This document shows positions 60,781-64,000 of a DNA stretch of 64,000 nt, in pieces; the stretch's first letter is position 1; every line of letters begins with the position of its first letter. The notes under the pieces were generated by a model. The model made no database searches. It was not told the DNA's origin and was given only the letters and a program-made list of their open reading frames with translations. This DNA is from Tethya wilhelma (lineage: Eukaryota > Porifera > Demospongiae > Tethyida > Tethyidae): NCBI GenBank assembly GCA_964030475.1, contig CAXIPT010000001.1, positions 26,564,071 to 26,628,070 of the forward strand, written 5' to 3'. The translations under genes and the position numbers were made by a program.

Positions 60781-60793
60781 TGTCTACACGGGC

Positions 60794-60958
60794 CAGAGGA
60801 GGTGTTACAGTTATGTGTCATGCTGAGCTGGTATTTTTAGTGCATGTGTACTTTTGCCCATACAATTTGCACAGGACTCTAGGAGCTTAAGTACTAAAAT
60901 GATCACGTGCGGTAAAAGTGCCAGCTCAGCATGACACACGACTGTCGTATCTCCTCTG
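60794..60958. mobile_element. MITE with CAGAGGAG ends
   Basis: CAGAGGAGGTGTTACAGTTA at the left and, inverted, CAGAGGAGATACGACAGTCG at the right, both continuing into GTGTCATGCTGAGCTGG. 165 bp. No clear target duplication. Confidence 0.85.
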
Positions 60959-61726
60959 TATGCAACCTACTGCATGTTCTTATAGCAAAAGCTGGGCCAC
61001 AGCAATAATAATAGTTATTATAGGTTAATTCAACATGATCACAGCCCTTCTTTTCAACTCTTTGCATGCTACTATATCAAGCAGTTACCAGAATGTCCTG
61101 TAGCAGCACGACAATGTCTGTAGTATGTGGGCACTGGCCAACCACACACTGTCATGCTACTGTGTGTACCAGTGAAATTTTCTGCTATTTGTACAAATGC
61201 ATTTCCTGTTGAATAGCACTGTTGTTTTAATGTGCTTCATCTTTGGCAATTCTCATTTGTGTGCAAGTGGCTGTGCACACACTGTATCACTATAATACTG
61301 TAGAAGAAAGAATCATCCCTAATGTCTGCAGAAGAGGCAAAGTAAGTCTCCTCAATTGGTTGTCCTTCATGGTACTGTATGTTCATACTGTATGTGAGCT
61401 TGTGATTGTGCACTAGCTTGCAATGAAGTAGCTATTTTTCTTCAGGCATAAATACCAAGCTTTTGTATGTCTTCACGTTCAGTCCAATATCATAATACAT
61501 TTTGTTTGCTTTGTGCCCCTGGGTGGCATGGCAAATATCGGTTGATAATACGTAATACTATAGGTGTGTGATTATAATCTGTATACTTGCTCAAAATTTA
61601 ATAGAAGTTAATTTTGATAACATCAAGAACTTGTTCATGATTCATTATTAGTGTTAGATCTAGCACATAAATTTGGGAGACCCCTCCAGTTATAATATTA
61701 TTATTATGTACACAGGAAAAAGAATT
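60959..61726. other. Gene-free spacer
   Basis: No supported exon of either neighbour was found. The M13 peptidase exons carrying HExxH should lie upstream of 62265 but are not seen here. Confidence 0.4.
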
Positions 61727-61868
61727 TACCGTATGGCTAGAAATTTTCGAAGAGTATAAATTTCGCTGTTTTCGCGGATCGCCGCCGATCCGCGAAAATT
61801 TTACCCGCGCAATTTTCGGGATCGCATTGCAATATATGGGTGGGGCTGCTTGATCCTCGAAAATTAAA
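61727..61868. mobile_element. Half of a TACCGTA-type MITE, cut at N
   Basis: Starts TACCGTATGGCTAGAAATTT and continues with CGCGGATCGCC, CCGATCCGCG and CGAAAATT words like 46353-46541. It stops at the N at 61869 with no right end. Confidence 0.65.
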
Positions 61869-62264
61869 NAACATTTGATATTAATATTATTGTGGATGGC
61901 TCCAAAAACGCCAGAATTAGTTCCTATAAAAATTTTTTTTAGGAACAAACTGTAATGAATATCAATAAGTTGTAGTAGTATACTAGCCATCTACTAGTCT
62001 CGTGCCCAGACTCCTCCCCTTTTCGAGGAAAAGAGGGTCTGGTGAAAATCAACAATAGTCTTGGTTCGCTAAGTCCGCAAAACACGTAAGTCAGGCCTTC
62101 TAGTTCTCACGTAAGCTGCAATCTGGTTGGCACACCACATCAGGATCAACATACATGCGGTTGAAAAGTCACATGACATGTGCATTCTGCAATCTGATTG
62201 GGACNAAATCAAACAGCTGATTTTGATTGTAATTCTAATGCTTCATGGTCACTAAACCATCTAG

Positions 62265-62940
62265 GTGAATGGTCAACTAACTCTAGGAGAAAATATTGCA
62301 GACAATGGTGGAGTCAAAACATCCTATCAGGTGCAAAAACATGGTTGTGAATGCTCTTAGTGATATCTATAATTCCACTTTATACTCGTACTGTATAATT
62401 TTAGGCATATCGCAAAAGGATGGACAATGGAGGGATGGACATGAAGCTACCCTCAATGGACTATACTCCTGACCAACTGTTCTTCATTGCTGTTGGGCAG
62501 GTAAGTTTCCACGCAATGTATTTACCCTTTCTATATATACAAATCTTTTCAAAGGTTCAAGTATATGATATCTGTAGCATAATATCTCAACAGAGGTCTC
62601 CATCTCAGTTAGCAGGCTACCTCACTTGCACAATCTTTGCTGATCACATGAAATTGCATATGATGTTTGTTGCATGTTGTGCACAACATTATTCATGATA
62701 GGTGTGGTGTTCAATCTATGACCCTCAGTTTGCACTAGTTAGTTCTCAAACACGCGTTCACAGCCCGGGAAATGCAAGGTATACACCTGCATGTAATTCT
62801 ACAACTGTAAATATCATTATATTTTGATATTCAGAGTTATTGGTCCACTGGTGAACACTCCTGAGTTTGCTGAGGCCTTCAACTGTCCTTTTGGCTCTCC
62901 CATGAATCCTCCCATTGAAGAGAAATGTTTCCTGTGGTGA
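62265..62940 (+). CDS. M13 (neprilysin/ECE-type) metallopeptidase, C-terminal exons
   Basis: Exons 62265-62330, 62405-62500, 62702-62778 and 62835-62940 join in phase and end in TGA. They translate [20 protein letters not shown] (the conserved ENIADxGG segment with the third zinc ligand Glu), [22 protein letters not shown] and [19 protein letters not shown], then [12 protein letters not shown] and the terminal CFLW. This is the diagnostic C-terminus of the family, which are type II membrane ectopeptidases that cleave small peptides. The HExxH exon and everything upstream are missing, probably in the gap at 62205 or before. The end of the gene looks intact. Confidence 0.92.
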
Positions 62941-63182
62941 TGTATGCTTTTTTTTTAAACTTAGCCCATGTAACAATCTATTGTGTACTATATGACATTG
63001 AATGCTGTTATCATACGCATGCTTGATGTTTATTTGCTTTGACATTAACTCGATCTCTTAGCAACTAATTTTTTCTTACTTTTTGTATAGCTCTGATAAA
63101 AATATTGTCATTCTGTGTGTGTTTTTATGTGGTTTATTCATAGATATTAGAGACTATAATATTATGGTTTATTGTTTTGTTT

Positions 63183-63269
63183 GCGCATGCGCAGTTCATA
63201 TTCTTGAAGAAACAACTTGAGGTTGAGATTGTGAAGAGACGGTCACGTCATGTCAGCTGAAAAAAAGAA
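63183..63269 (+). promoter_or_regulatory. Possible promoter and first exon of a further gene
   Basis: GCGCATGCGC at 63183-63192 lies 58 bp before an ATG (63250) that opens a 20-nt exon ending in a GTAAGT donor (MSAEKKK). No continuing exon was identified in the rest of the window. Confidence 0.35.
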
Positions 63270-63439
63270 GTAAGTTTTGCAGTTAAAATACGTATCTATG
63301 GTATATAGCTAGGGATCATGAGCGTCACGGTGCAGCGCGTAGCTTGACTATGACTCTACAAACGGGTTTAGACCCGGCCCTACTCGTGGTGTTGTTTTAG
63401 TTGACCCTCAAAACCCTTTGTTATTCTAAACTTCAAGAA

Positions 63440-63605
63440 AAATTTTAGTTAGTTTTAGTTTAGTTAACTAAATGTAAAAAAGGCTTAAGGGTTTTAGTTT
63501 AGTGAGCTAGCTAAAATTAAGTGTTTTGGGCATTCTTTGATTTAGTTTAGTTACTATTTCAACCAGTTCTTCATAATTTAGTTTTAGTTAGTTAAAAAAT
63601 GGCCC
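63440..63605. repeat. Dispersed TTAGTTTAGTTAACTAA-type repeat, copy 2
   Basis: Same block order as 1590-1725: TTAGTTTAGTTAACTAA, GTGTTTTGGGCATTCTTTG, ATTTAG, TTAGTTAGTTA. Same orientation. Confidence 0.6.
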
Positions 63606-64000
63606 ATTTAAAACTTAGTTATTGCTATAGTGCTTCGGTTCCTTGTGGTTTTGATGTCAAATGTGTACAATGTCATGTATAAGGTTCAAATGCAAGATTG
63701 ATGGCCTTGCAGGATTTAATATCAATTAAAGGAATAATAAATATTATGTTACAACATTGCGTGTTTAAAATTTGAAAGAGTACAATGCATGCAAGTCAAC
63801 TCTTTGTGTTGCATGAAGCCATTAAGATTAAAGGTGAGTTGCCAGCAATTATGTTGTTGTTGTTGTATGCTTGCAACATCTAAAATACATTAACATGCAC
63901 AAAGTCAATTGATTATAGAGAGAGGCATTCTATTTTCAGCAAATACCATGTTGCTTAAGCTTCTCAATGTCTGTTGCATGTACTTTGAGATGTTGCAAGC
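63606..64000. other. Window end, nothing clear
   Basis: A short open stretch ending in a GTGAGT donor at 63834 (ASQLFVLHEAIKIK) might be an exon. The evidence is too weak to call it. Confidence 0.3.

Overview
The window looks like animal nuclear DNA, most likely from a demosponge (Amphimedon-like). The basis is AT-rich DNA, short GT-AG introns, many (TG)n/(CA)n tracts, abundant short inverted-repeat elements, sponge-style orphan membrane proteins, and clear metazoan genes (IFT74, triosephosphate isomerase, an R-SNARE, an SRCR protein, a KIF6/9 kinesin, an M13 peptidase). The species assignment is inference. Nine single N bases (7791, 9967, 11823, 18068, 25183, 29575, 60141, 61869, 62205) behave like collapsed assembly gaps: genes are cut, or repeats end, exactly there.

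1-13 kb: a mobile-element-rich flank with one large intact gene for a multipass, Cys-rich membrane protein (2107-4038, minus), a decayed Ty3/gypsy-type LTR element whose reverse transcriptase is missing (about 4340-6830), and the 3' part of a KIF6/9-type kinesin (7792-10980, plus) with a degenerate tRNA-like sequence in an intron. 13-38 kb: five related small genes (A at 13034, B at 30917, C at 33598, D at 34692, E at 36048). They encode short proteins that end in a basic, Cys-rich tail, and four of the five finish in a CaaX-like box (CTIL or CNIL). I recognise no described family, and this is the most interesting feature of the window. Between copies A and B lies about 17 kb of mobile-element genes: a DDE-like protein gene on the minus strand (22180-15767), a nine-exon DDE-like gene on the plus strand (23494-25104), a two-exon hAT-like protein gene on the minus strand (27074-25184), and a basic repeat protein (28089-29574) lying between long inverted arms. 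An array of seventeen 36-bp units, each holding a perfect 18-bp palindrome, sits at 16191-16791.

38-64 kb: ordinary, dense gene territory. Two tandem paralogous four-TM proteins (minus) lie next to a divergently transcribed type I receptor-like gene with an Fn3-like region and a Tyr-rich tail (41594-44100). Then come IFT74 (minus, about 20 exons, 50103-44382), a small type I membrane protein (51108-52082), an R-SNARE/VAMP (minus), triosephosphate isomerase (minus, complete, six exons), a divergent SRCR-domain gene (plus), an exact 639-bp duplication across an N that is probably an assembly artefact, and the last four exons of an M13 (neprilysin-type) metallopeptidase. Introns and spacers hold many MITE-like elements, two of them with near-perfect 9-bp target duplications.

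The host genes have no obvious shared pathway. IFT74 and the KIF6/9 kinesin are both cilium-linked by family knowledge, but they are far apart and there is no sign of co-regulation. Exon limits were read by eye from splice consensus and phase.
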